From UBA2256 sp964453055 (lineage in GTDB: Bacteria > Spirochaetota > Spirochaetia > Treponematales > Rectinemataceae): 64,000 bases of DNA. Numbering within the stretch: position 1 is the stretch's first letter; every line of letters begins with the position of its first letter. Made by a program: the position numbers and the translations under genes. Below the pieces are notes generated by a model. That model was not told where the DNA came from. It ran no database searches and saw nothing but the letters and a program-made list of their open reading frames with translations. The stretch covers positions 1 through 64,000 of the forward strand of contig CAYVOD010000002.1 of NCBI GenBank assembly GCA_964453055.1. Reading direction: 5' to 3'. This document shows, piece by piece, positions 9,232 through 16,952 of this stretch.

Positions 9232-10083
9232 TTACCTCGAAAACGCCACGGCTCCGTAGCCTACCACCGGGTCCCCGGGCTCGATGAAGGCGGCGGAGCT
9301 GCCCATCCCCAGGATTATCGCGTCCATGCCCGAGGAAAGGGAGCTTCTCAGGTAGGCGCTGATGATCTTCCCGCCGCAGAAGGAGGAGCTGTCTTCGGAA
9401 AACTCGCCCAGCGCCTCGGTATCCTTCTGCTCGATTGCCTCCAGGATGCCCGCGCTTTTTCCCAGGCAAGCGTCGGGATTCACGTCCACCGCCAGATTGC
9501 TCGTCAAGACGAAAAGAGTGGAGGCGATCCGATCGCCGAGGAGAAAGTGGAGGTTGGCCAGGAGGCTGTCAAGGGTTTTCGCTTCGCAGGAGCCGACGAT
9601 AACGGGAAGGATCAAGGCCGAGGGATAGAGGCGAGTGGCGAAAACCAGCTGCATCTCGATCGAGTGTTCTTCGAAATGAGGTATATCGTTGGCCTGTATC
9701 TCGGTGCTGGAGTGTATCAGCTCCCGCACCAAGGCCCTGTCGACATGGAGTTCGCCGGACGGAAGGGCGAAGCTGTGGAGTTGGGGCAGAAAGATGCCCG
9801 GCTCGAAGTTGCGATGGGAGGGGCTCAGGATTATTATTGTTCCGATTTCCCTGGCGGACGCCGCTTTCCAAGCCCTGGCGGCGATGCTTCCCGAATACTC
9901 CAGGCTGCCGTGCGGGCTGATTATGGCGGAGCAGTGTCCGGGCGGCGCGTCCACCTTGTCCAGGAGGCTTATGATTCGATCGTCGAGCTCCTTGGCTGAG
10001 GCGGGATAGAATATTCCGGCCACCAAGGGCTCGCGCACCTGGCTCCCTTTATGGAGCCGGGGAGCTTCTTCCGCTTCGGTCAT
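9232..10083 (-). CDS. ammB: MEMO family protein, degenerate metal site
   Basis: A 283-residue member of the MEMO/LigB-like family. Conserved pieces are REPLVAGIFYPAS at the start, AIISPHGSLEYSG, LSPSHRNFEPGI, and EEHSIEMQLVF. The segment that usually reads like STDLSHY is TSNLAVDVNP here, so the Asp and the metal-binding His seen in most family members are absent; the other two His positions remain. It may bind metal differently or have only a structural role with AMMECR1. Start ATG 10083 lies 6 bases after a TATACT box. It is divergent from the sigma-54 regulator gene, whose product could regulate it, though no sigma-54 promoter is visible here. Confidence 0.87.
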   Translation of the reverse strand: MTEAEEAPRLHKGSQVREPLVAGIFYPASAKELDDRIISLLDKVDAPPGHCSAIISPHGSLEYSGSIAARAWKAASAREIGTIIILSPSHRNFEPGIFLPQLHSFALPSGELHVDRALVRELIHSSTEIQANDIPHFEEHSIEMQLVFATRLYPSALILPVIVGSCEAKTLDSLLANLHFLLGDRIASTLFVLTSNLAVDVNPDACLGKSAGILEAIEQKDTEALGEFSEDSSSFCGGKIISAYLRSSLSSGMDAIILGMGSSAAFIEPGDPVVGYGAVAFSR

Positions 10084-10089
10084 ATTGTT

Positions 10090-10117
10090 AGTATAGAGTA
10101 ATATTCGGTAATTTCAA
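10090..10117 (-). promoter_or_regulatory. ammB promoter, predicted leaderless
   Basis: On the minus strand TTGAAA (10112-10117) and TATACT (10090-10095) are 16 bases apart. The -10 ends 6 bases before the ammB ATG, so transcription should start at or next to the initiation codon. No ribosome-binding site is visible. Confidence 0.6.
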
Positions 10118-10143
10118 GAATTTTTTCCGTGGAGGCCGGTCAC

Positions 10144-11517
10144 ATGAGGATATTGATCGTCGACGATGAAGCCAGGATGGCGGAATCGATCAAGGAATAC
10201 TTTGAGCCGGAGGGGCTCGATTCGGATCTCGCCGCCAACGGGGAAGAAGCGAGGCGCATGCTGGAGGAAAAACCCTACGACGCCCTCGTCTCCGATCTGC
10301 GTATGCCCGGTATGGACGGAATGCAGCTTCTTCGCTGGGTAAAGGAAGAAGGGCCGGAGATCCCTGCGATCATGATATCGGCCCATGGCGATATACGCGA
10401 CGCGGTGGAGGCGATGCGAGAGGGAGCCTACGATTATCTGGTGAAACCCTTCGACCCGGACGAGCTTTTGCTCAAGGTACGCAAGGCGGTTGAAAATCGC
10501 CGGCTTCGGCTGTCGGTGATCGCGGGAATGGCGGGTAAGGCCAAGGATGAGATGATAGGCGATAGCCCGGCGATGCGGGAGGTGGACAGGATCCTCGCCA
10601 AGGCATCGCCGTCGGGAGCGACAATTCTCATCACCGGCGAAAGCGGCACCGGAAAGGAAGTGGCCGCTAGGCTTTCCCATCGATACTCCCGGAGGGAAGG
10701 CCCGTTCGTCCCTATAAATATGGGAGCGTTTCCGGAACAGCTTTTGGAAAGCGAGCTTTTCGGGTACGAAAAGGGCGCCTTCACCGGCGCGGATAGCCGC
10801 AAGCAAGGTTTGTTCGAAAGCGCCCAGGGCGGCACGCTTTTCCTCGACGAGATCGCAGAGCTTCCCCTCCATCTCCAGGTTAAATTGCTCAGGGTAATTC
10901 AAGAGCGGAAGGTGCAGCGCCTCGGCTCACTCAAAGGGACGCCCATCGATTTAAGGCTTGTGGCGGCCACCAACCGGGATATGGAAAAGGAGGTCAGGGA
11001 AGGCAGGTTCAGGGAGGATCTCTACTACAGGATAAACGTGATCCGGGTCCAGATTCCCCCATTGAGGGACAGGCCGGGGGACATACCCCTCCTGGCCGGA
11101 GCCTTTCTGGCGAGAATAGCGGGCGCGATGGGGCGAAAAGCGGTAGAGCTCGGGGATGAGGCGATTCATTTTCTCATGCGCTATGAGTTCCCCGGCAACG
11201 TGCGGGAACTGGAGAACGCGATCGAGCGGGCTTGCATCCTGAGCGAAAGCGATACTCTCAGGGCGAGGGATTTCGAGTTTCTCAAAGGAGGCAGGGCCGG
11301 CCAGGGGGAAAGGGATTTTGCTGCTAAACCAGAGTCTCTGCCGAAAGGCGCGGCGAGTGTCCCGAGGAGTCTTGAGGAATTGGAAAAGGAGGCTATCACC
11401 GCGTCTCTGCAGAGGAATTCCTACCACAGGGAGAAAACTGCTGAGGAGCTAGGGATAACCAGAAGAACCCTGCTGAACAAGATAAAAGCCTATGGGCTGG
11501 AGCCAGGTGGGGAATGA
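10144..11517 (+). CDS. Sigma-54-dependent response regulator (NtrC family)
   Basis: A 457-residue enhancer-binding regulator with all three modules: a receiver (ILIVDDE, phospho-acceptor D51 in VSDLRMPGMDG, KPF), an AAA+ domain with GESGTGKE at about 165-172, the sigma-54 contact motif GAFTGA at about 212-217, Walker B TLFLDEIAELP and the arginine-finger region GNVRELENA, and a Fis-type helix-turn-helix at the end (KTAEELGITRRTLLNKI). GGAGG at 10131-10135 selects the ATG at 10144. No histidine kinase is adjacent, so it is an orphan here; the hybrid kinase at about 46 kb is a possible but unproven partner. Targets are unknown. Confidence 0.95.
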   Translation: MRILIVDDEARMAESIKEYFEPEGLDSDLAANGEEARRMLEEKPYDALVSDLRMPGMDGMQLLRWVKEEGPEIPAIMISAHGDIRDAVEAMREGAYDYLVKPFDPDELLLKVRKAVENRRLRLSVIAGMAGKAKDEMIGDSPAMREVDRILAKASPSGATILITGESGTGKEVAARLSHRYSRREGPFVPINMGAFPEQLLESELFGYEKGAFTGADSRKQGLFESAQGGTLFLDEIAELPLHLQVKLLRVIQERKVQRLGSLKGTPIDLRLVAATNRDMEKEVREGRFREDLYYRINVIRVQIPPLRDRPGDIPLLAGAFLARIAGAMGRKAVELGDEAIHFLMRYEFPGNVRELENAIERACILSESDTLRARDFEFLKGGRAGQGERDFAAKPESLPKGAASVPRSLEELEKEAITASLQRNSYHREKTAEELGITRRTLLNKIKAYGLEPGGE

Positions 11518-11570
11518 CCCGGAATGAATGACTGAATTTGCGCACTGGGGAATAGCGATCGATTAGGATA

Positions 11571-11642
11571 AGCGACCGATGGGAGTCGAACCCACGTCTC
11601 CAGCTTGGAAGGCTGGGGTAATAGCCGTTATACGACGGTCGC
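11571..11642 (-). tRNA. tRNA-Gly (TCC)
   Basis: On the minus strand a 72-base cloverleaf begins GCGACCG and closes with CGGTCGC plus discriminator U. The anticodon arm reads CAGC-CTTCCAA-GCTG, giving anticodon TCC, and the T arm contains GTTCGA. CCA is not encoded (the next bases are TAT), so a CCA-adding enzyme is needed. It stands alone between the sigma-54 regulator and the V-ATPase operon, transcribed away from the latter. Confidence 0.95.
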
Positions 11643-11683
11643 GATCGAGATGCCTCGCCTTCGGCAACGCGGATTCATGGGAA

Positions 11684-11754
11684 ACCGTCGCGCCGCTTCG
11701 GCATAGGCCGAAGGGCGGGACAATTCCAGAAAATGGCCGTCGCGGCGCGACGGT
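11684..11754. repeat. Nested inverted repeat upstream of tRNA-Gly
   Basis: Outer arms ACCGTCGCGCCGC (11684-11696) and GCGGCGCGACGGT (11742-11754) are perfect 13-base complements. Inside is a second hairpin, CTTCGGC-ATAG-GCCGAAG (11696-11713). The element lies in the 331-base space between tRNA-Gly and the V-ATPase operon; apart from it and the operon promoter at 11861 I see nothing else there. There is no T-run, so it is not a normal terminator. It could be a small structured RNA, a tRNA leader structure, or a dispersed palindromic repeat. Confidence 0.5.
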
Positions 11755-11860
11755 CGTTCTGCGTCACCGGTGTTGAAATTCATACAATCATAGGGCAGCC
11801 TTAGTCAAGGCTGGCCGGGGGCTCCCGGGGTGAAATCTTCCCCGAAGCGCGGCTTCATGA

Positions 11861-11889
11861 TTGACTTCAAGCCCTGGCGGGTTTATAAA
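11861..11889 (+). promoter_or_regulatory. V-ATPase operon promoter
   Basis: TTGACT at 11861-11866, a 17-base spacer and TATAAA at 11884-11889 form a good housekeeping promoter. The expected start is near 11896, leaving a leader of roughly 78 bases before atpE. This contrasts with the leaderless pattern seen at many other genes in the window. Confidence 0.65.
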
Positions 11890-11973
11890 ATACTGTTAAT
11901 AAAGAATACGCGTAGCCGATGGTGAGCGTTTCCATCCCAAACTCTAAAGTCGCAAGACAAGGATAGCGTTCGT

Positions 11974-12597
11974 ATGGAACTACAGGTTCAGGAGCTTCTC
12001 GAAAGAATAAAATCCGAAGGCGTGGACAAGGCCAGGAAAGAAGCGCAGGCCATTCTGGATGAAGCAAAAACCAAGGCCGAATCGATCATCTCCTCGGCGG
12101 AAGCCAAGGCCGCGGAGCTCGATGCGGCAACCAGGCTCAAAATAGAAGCCCAGGAGAACGCTTCCCGGCTTGCTCTCGTGCAGGCCTCCAGGGACAGCAT
12201 CCTGGCGCTGCGGGAGAAGGTCGAGCTTTTCATGAGAGAAGCGATAAAACGAAGCAGCGACGAACTTTTCAACAGTTCGTTCCTGGAGAAAATCCTGCCG
12301 GAAATTCTTGTTCAGATGGCTAAGGGTACGGATAAAGATCTATCCCTGCTCATTTCCGAAAAAAGCCTTAAAATCCTGGATTCGGCTTTATCCGCGAGAC
12401 TCTCCGCCGAACTGGGCAAAAAGATACTCTTCAAGCCCTTTAATGGGGTGGATGCCGGCTTTTACCTTTCCGTTGAAGGAAGCTCTCTCCGCTACGATTT
12501 TTCCTCGGAAGCGGTGGCGGAAATCCTGGCTTCCAGGGTCAACGCCAGGCTCGGCGAATGCGTCAAAGCCGCCCTCCAGGAGGGAAGTGACTCGTGA
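11974..12597 (+). CDS. atpE: V-type ATPase subunit E
   Basis: Peripheral-stalk subunit of the membrane V/A-type ATPase. The 207 residues start with a long Ala/Glu/Lys-rich coiled coil (about residues 5-95, DKARKEAQAILDEAKTKAES), followed by a C-terminal globular part ending in a helix that would contact the catalytic head, as the family requires. It opens the operon about 85 bases after a strong promoter. Its stop overlaps the next gene (GTGA), implying translational coupling. Sequence similarity in this family is low, so position in the operon supports the name. Confidence 0.85.
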   Translation: MELQVQELLERIKSEGVDKARKEAQAILDEAKTKAESIISSAEAKAAELDAATRLKIEAQENASRLALVQASRDSILALREKVELFMREAIKRSSDELFNSSFLEKILPEILVQMAKGTDKDLSLLISEKSLKILDSALSARLSAELGKKILFKPFNGVDAGFYLSVEGSSLRYDFSSEAVAEILASRVNARLGECVKAALQEGSDS

Positions 12598-13217
12598 GCC
12601 GCTACTGGTACCTGGCATCAAGCCTGCCGGGCCTTCTGTTCGGCGCTCCGCCGCCCTTGAGCAGCAAGGACTTCCTCGACACCTGCAAAAGGCTGATGAA
12701 CCCCAAGGAGTATACGGAGACTGAGGCGGTCTCGCTTTTCCTCGAAGTATGGCAGAAAGGAGACAGTCCTGGTGTCCGCGCCGGTGTCTTGGCCGGCATT
12801 TCTCAGATACGCTCTGCCTTTCTGGAATCCTTTCTCGCCTGGGAGCGTGGCTTTAGGAACGAACTCTCCAGGCTTCGCGCCAGGGGAAGCGGTAAGAACG
12901 AGGATGCATACGTCAGGAGGGGCAGGCAAACCGATGAGGCGGTCAAAGCCGCTGCCGCCTGTTTTTTCGTCGAAGATCCCCTCAAGGCCGAGATAGCTAT
13001 CGAAAAAGAGCGCTGGGCGGCCGCCGAGCGGCTTTCGGCCCTGAGCGGCTTCGATCTTGATTTCTTGATAGCCTATAGAATCAAACTAATGATAAACGAG
13101 CGTCTTCAAAGTCTTGCGGCCGAGGCGGGCAAGAACAACTACGGGCGCCTGTACGCAGAAATTTTCGGAGCGGCGGAGCTGAATGTCGCGGCCGAAACCT
13201 CGGGAGAAAGGGCATGA
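12594..13217 (+). CDS. DUF2764 family protein of the V-ATPase operon
   Basis: A 207-residue protein of the DUF2764 type, found second in V-ATPase operons of spirochaetes and Bacteroidetes. It starts SRYWYLASSLPGLLFG and is mainly helical, with a central segment RGRQTDEAVKAAAACF. Subunits C and F are not identifiable in this operon, so this protein is a candidate to fill the central-stalk socket role of subunit C; that is inference. The GTG start at 12594 overlaps the atpE stop by four bases behind a GGAGGG site, and its own stop overlaps atpA by ATGA. Confidence 0.82.
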   Translation: MSRYWYLASSLPGLLFGAPPPLSSKDFLDTCKRLMNPKEYTETEAVSLFLEVWQKGDSPGVRAGVLAGISQIRSAFLESFLAWERGFRNELSRLRARGSGKNEDAYVRRGRQTDEAVKAAAACFFVEDPLKAEIAIEKERWAAAERLSALSGFDLDFLIAYRIKLMINERLQSLAAEAGKNNYGRLYAEIFGAAELNVAAETSGERA

Positions 13218-14983
13218 GCCAAAAGAGCGGCCGCGTCGTCGCGGTGAACGGGAACATGGTGTCCATCGGATTTCAGGGAAACGTAGCCATGAACGAAGTG
13301 GCTTATGTTCTCTCCAAGGGCAAAAAGCTGAAAAGCGAGATCATCAGGGTCAAGGGCAGCGAAGCCCAGGCCCAGGTCTATGAAATCACCAAGGGTATAC
13401 GCATAGGCGATGAAGTAGAGTTCTCCGACGAAATGCTTTCGGTGGAGCTAGGCCCGGGCTTGCTCGGGCAGATCTACGACGGGCTGCAGAATCCCCTGCC
13501 TGAGATCGCCGAGCAGAAAGGCTTTTTCCTTGAATCAGGTGTCTATCTCAGGGCTCTTTCCCGGGAGAAACGCTGGAGTTTCACTCCCCAGGCTAAGCCG
13601 GGCGACCTCCTCAAGCGGGGCGACCATCTCGGCTCGGTGCCGGAGCTTCATTTTACCCATAAAATCATGCTGCCCTTCGATTTCTTCGGCGATTGGACCC
13701 TGGTGGACATAGTTCCGGCGGGCGAGTACGGTATCGAGGACGTCGTCGCCCACGTGCAGGACCAGCGCGGCGTAAAGCGCGAGGTGAGGATGATGTTCAG
13801 CTGGCCGGTCAAGCGCGCGGTAGACTGCTACGCGGAACGCTTGAAGCCCGAGCAGCCCATGGTCACCAAGAACCGGATCATCGATACCTTCTTCCCCGTG
13901 GCAAAGGGCGGCACCTACTGTATCCCCGGCCCCTTCGGCGCCGGCAAGACAGTATTGCAGCAGGTCACGAGCAGGAACGCCGACGTGGACATAGTCATCC
14001 TGGCGGCTTGCGGCGAAAGGGCGGGAGAGGTTGTGGAAACGCTCAAGGAATTCCCCCAGATAAGCGATCCCCGGACGGGTCGATCGCTCATGGAGCGGAC
14101 AATTATCATCTGCAACACCTCCAGCATGCCCGTCGCTTCCCGCGAGGCTTCGGTATACACCGCGGTGACCATCGCCGAATATTACAGGCAGATGGGCTTG
14201 GACGTACTGCTCCTGGCCGATTCGACCAGCCGCTGGGCCCAGGCCATGCGCGAAATGTCCGGCCGCCTGGAGGAGATCCCCGGCGAGGAAGCATTCCCCG
14301 CCTATCTCGAATCGGTGATCGCGGCCTTCTACGAGAGGGCCGGCATCGTAAGGCTTTCGGATGGCTCCCACGGCTCGGTGACCATCGGCGGCACAGTCTC
14401 CCCCGCGGGCGGAAACTTCGAAGAGCCGGTCACCCAGGCCACGCTCAAGGTTGTCGGGGCCTTCCACGGACTTTCGAGGGAACGTTCGGACGCCCGCAAA
14501 TACCCGGCTATCCACCCCCTGGATTCCTGGTCGAAATACCCAGGCATCATGCCAAAGGATGTGGTGGCCTACGCGCACCGCTTCCTCGAGAGGAGCTCCG
14601 AGGTAGAGGCCATGATGAAGGTTGTAGGGGAAGAGGGCACGAGCCTGGAAGACTACATCCTTTACCTGAAGGGAGAGTTCCTCGACGCTGTCTACCTCCA
14701 GCAGAACTCCTTCGACCCGGTGGACGCCTCGGTATCCCCGGCGAGACAAAAGTCCATGTTCCATCTGGTTCTGGAAATCCTGGGCGCCGAGCTCGCCTTG
14801 AGGGACAAGGACGATGCGCGGGGCTGGTTCTACGAACTGCGGCAGTCCTTCCTGGACCTCAACGGGGCGGCGGAAGGGAGCGAGCCCTATAAGTCCTCGC
14901 TAAGCGCCATCCGCGAAACCCTGGCCGCCAGAAATCCACGCTACGGATCCGAGGCTAAAAAAATGCTGCTCAGGCTGGAGTAA
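13214..14983 (+). CDS. atpA: V-type ATPase catalytic subunit A
   Basis: Catalytic subunit of the V1 head, 589 residues, the usual length. The Walker A motif GPFGAGKT is at about 239-246. The non-homologous insert that marks A subunits lies ahead of it (LPFDFFGDWTLVDIVPAGEY), and the adenine/phosphate region contains LADSTSRWAQAMREMSGRLEE and the PAYLESVIAAFYERAG stretch. It couples ATP hydrolysis or synthesis to ion flow through the I/K membrane sector. The ATG at 13214 overlaps the stop of the DUF2764 gene; atpB follows after 3 bases. Confidence 0.98.
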   Translation: MSQKSGRVVAVNGNMVSIGFQGNVAMNEVAYVLSKGKKLKSEIIRVKGSEAQAQVYEITKGIRIGDEVEFSDEMLSVELGPGLLGQIYDGLQNPLPEIAEQKGFFLESGVYLRALSREKRWSFTPQAKPGDLLKRGDHLGSVPELHFTHKIMLPFDFFGDWTLVDIVPAGEYGIEDVVAHVQDQRGVKREVRMMFSWPVKRAVDCYAERLKPEQPMVTKNRIIDTFFPVAKGGTYCIPGPFGAGKTVLQQVTSRNADVDIVILAACGERAGEVVETLKEFPQISDPRTGRSLMERTIIICNTSSMPVASREASVYTAVTIAEYYRQMGLDVLLLADSTSRWAQAMREMSGRLEEIPGEEAFPAYLESVIAAFYERAGIVRLSDGSHGSVTIGGTVSPAGGNFEEPVTQATLKVVGAFHGLSRERSDARKYPAIHPLDSWSKYPGIMPKDVVAYAHRFLERSSEVEAMMKVVGEEGTSLEDYILYLKGEFLDAVYLQQNSFDPVDASVSPARQKSMFHLVLEILGAELALRDKDDARGWFYELRQSFLDLNGAAEGSEPYKSSLSAIRETLAARNPRYGSEAKKMLLRLE

Positions 14984-14986
14984 AGG

Positions 14987-16309
14987 ATGAACAAGCTCTA
15001 TTCCCATATCGAATCCATCGTCGGCAACGTCATTTCCGTCCGGGCGGAGCATGTGGCTTATGGCGAACTCGCGGAGGTGACCAGCCGCTACGGCGTGTCC
15101 CTCGCAGAGACGATACGCCTGGACAAGGAGCTCGTCTACCTACAGGTTTTCGCCGGAAGCCGGGGCATTTCCACGGGCGACGAAGTGCGCTTCCTGGGTC
15201 ACCCTATGCAGGTCAGCTTCTCGGACAATCTCATGGGTAGGATTTTCGACGGAGCCGGAAGCCCCAGGGACGGTGGACCTGGGCTTACCGACAACCTCAT
15301 CGCCATCGGGGGGCCCTCCGTCAATCCTTATAAGCGAATCATCCCCAGGGAGATGATCCGCACCGGCATTCCCATGATCGATCTCTTCAACACCCTGGTG
15401 AAAAGCCAGAAGCTCCCGATTTTTTCCGTTTCCGGCGAGCCATACAACCAGCTTTTGGCGAGGATAGCCATGCAAGCCGAAGTGGATCTGATAATCCTGG
15501 GCGGCATGGGACTCAAATACGACGATTATCTCTTTTTCAAGGACAGCCTCGAGGAAGGCGGCTCGCTGGCTAAGACCATCATGTTCGTCCATACCGCCGC
15601 AGACCCCGTGGTAGAGTGCCTCCAGGTGCCCGACCTGGCCTTAGCCGTGGCCGAACGCTTCGCCCTGAAGGGCCGCAACGTGCTGGTCCTCCTCACCGAC
15701 ATGACCAATTTCGCCGACGCGCTCAAGGAAATTTCCATCACACAGGAACAGGTTCCCTCCAACCGGGGCTATCCAGGCGATCTCTACTCACAGCTGGCCT
15801 CCCGCTACGAAAAGGCCGTGGATTTCGACGGCGCCGGTTCCATAACCACGTTGGCGGTGACCACGATGCCCGGCGACGACGTGACCCATCCCATCCCGGA
15901 CAATACCGGCTACATCACCGAAGGCCAGTTCTACCTCCACGGCGGAAGGATCGAGCCCTTCGGCTCCCTGTCCAGGCTCAAGCAGTTGGTCAACGGCAAG
16001 ACAAGGGAAGACCACAGGGCGATAATGGATGGCATGATCAAACTCTTTTCGTCCTATCGCGACACCTTGGAGAAGAAATCCATGGGATTCCAGATGTCCG
16101 CCTGGGATAAAAAGCTCTTGAAGTACGGCGAGCTCTTCGAGTCGAGGATGATGGATCTGTCCGTCAATATTTCCCTGGAAAAGGCGCTGGACGAGGGCTG
16201 GAAAATCCTGGCCACCTGCTTCGAACCCAGGGAAACGGGGCTTCGCAGCGAGCTTATCCAGAAGTTCTGGCCGAAGGCTGCGGCGCGCGGCGAATCCGCG
16301 TCAGCATAA
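14987..16309 (+). CDS. atpB: V-type ATPase regulatory subunit B
   Basis: Non-catalytic nucleotide-site subunit that alternates with A in the V1 hexamer; 440 residues. Family segments are GAGSPRDGGPG, INPYKRIIPREMI-like NPYKRIIPREMIRTG, VLLTDMTNFADALKEIS, EQVPSNRGYPGDLYSQLA and TMPGDDVTHPIPDNTGYI. The classical P-loop is absent, as expected for B subunits. GGAG lies 8 bases upstream of the ATG. The product partners AtpA directly; the two genes are separated by 3 bases. Confidence 0.98.
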   Translation: MNKLYSHIESIVGNVISVRAEHVAYGELAEVTSRYGVSLAETIRLDKELVYLQVFAGSRGISTGDEVRFLGHPMQVSFSDNLMGRIFDGAGSPRDGGPGLTDNLIAIGGPSVNPYKRIIPREMIRTGIPMIDLFNTLVKSQKLPIFSVSGEPYNQLLARIAMQAEVDLIILGGMGLKYDDYLFFKDSLEEGGSLAKTIMFVHTAADPVVECLQVPDLALAVAERFALKGRNVLVLLTDMTNFADALKEISITQEQVPSNRGYPGDLYSQLASRYEKAVDFDGAGSITTLAVTTMPGDDVTHPIPDNTGYITEGQFYLHGGRIEPFGSLSRLKQLVNGKTREDHRAIMDGMIKLFSSYRDTLEKKSMGFQMSAWDKKLLKYGELFESRMMDLSVNISLEKALDEGWKILATCFEPRETGLRSELIQKFWPKAAARGESASA

Positions 16310-16337
16310 GAAAGCGAGAGGGAAGCGGAGACTAGGG

Positions 16338-16952
16338 ATGGCCAAGATAAAGCTTACGAAGAACGAACAAAAAAAGCTCAAAGATTCCCTCAAGATGTAT
16401 ACCCGCTATCTTCCCACGCTCCAGCTCAAGAAACAGCAGCTGCAAATGGAAATCAGGATCGTGGAAGCCAGGCTTGCCCAGCTCAAGGCGAGCATCGCGA
16501 GCCTCGAGGAGGAACTGGCTCCCTGGATAGCGGTTTTCGCCGAGGAAGATCAGTTCAGGGGAGGCGGGGGCAAGCCTCTCTTGCGGATAAAAACGCTAAA
16601 AAGCTCCGAGACCAATATAGCCGGAGTAGTCATACCTTGCTTCGAGGCGCTTGAATTCGAAGTCGAGGACTACGATCTCTATTCCCGCCCCCTTTGGCTC
16701 GACAAGGCTGTGGAGGCGCTGAAGCGGATCCTGTCGGTTAACGCGGAGCATAGCATAGTCCAAAGGGAAAAGGATCTGTTGACTAACGAACTCAGGATCA
16801 CCACCCAGCGAGTCAACCTTTTCGAGAAAGTGAAAATTCCCCAGACAAGGGCAGCGATCAAGCGCATAGGCATATATCTGGGCGATCAGCAGACGGCCCA
16901 GGTCGTGCGAGGCAAGATGTCCAAGCGCAAGGTCGAGGAGCAGAAAGCATGA
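16338..16952 (+). CDS. atpD: V-type ATPase subunit D
   Basis: Central rotor shaft subunit, 204 residues. It has the family pattern of two long helices forming a coiled coil, an N-terminal KIKLTKNEQKKLKDSLKMYTRYLPTLQLKKQQLQ and a C-terminal FEKVKIPQTRAAIKRIGIYLGDQ (the RVNAFE...IP...I.I.L signature). It would turn inside the A3B3 head and pass torque to the K ring. Its stop overlaps the atpI start by four bases. Confidence 0.94.
   Translation: MAKIKLTKNEQKKLKDSLKMYTRYLPTLQLKKQQLQMEIRIVEARLAQLKASIASLEEELAPWIAVFAEEDQFRGGGGKPLLRIKTLKSSETNIAGVVIPCFEALEFEVEDYDLYSRPLWLDKAVEALKRILSVNAEHSIVQREKDLLTNELRITTQRVNLFEKVKIPQTRAAIKRIGIYLGDQQTAQVVRGKMSKRKVEEQKA

Noticed and set aside
11755..11860. Possible RNA gene between the nested palindrome and the V-ATPase promoter
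   Set aside because: No cloverleaf, conserved RNA motif or stable hairpin with flanking signals could be recognised by eye.
13535..14892. Two roughly 400-codon frames overlapping atpA
   Set aside because: Both are alternative-frame shadows of the conserved V-ATPase A subunit with skewed Arg/Gly content.
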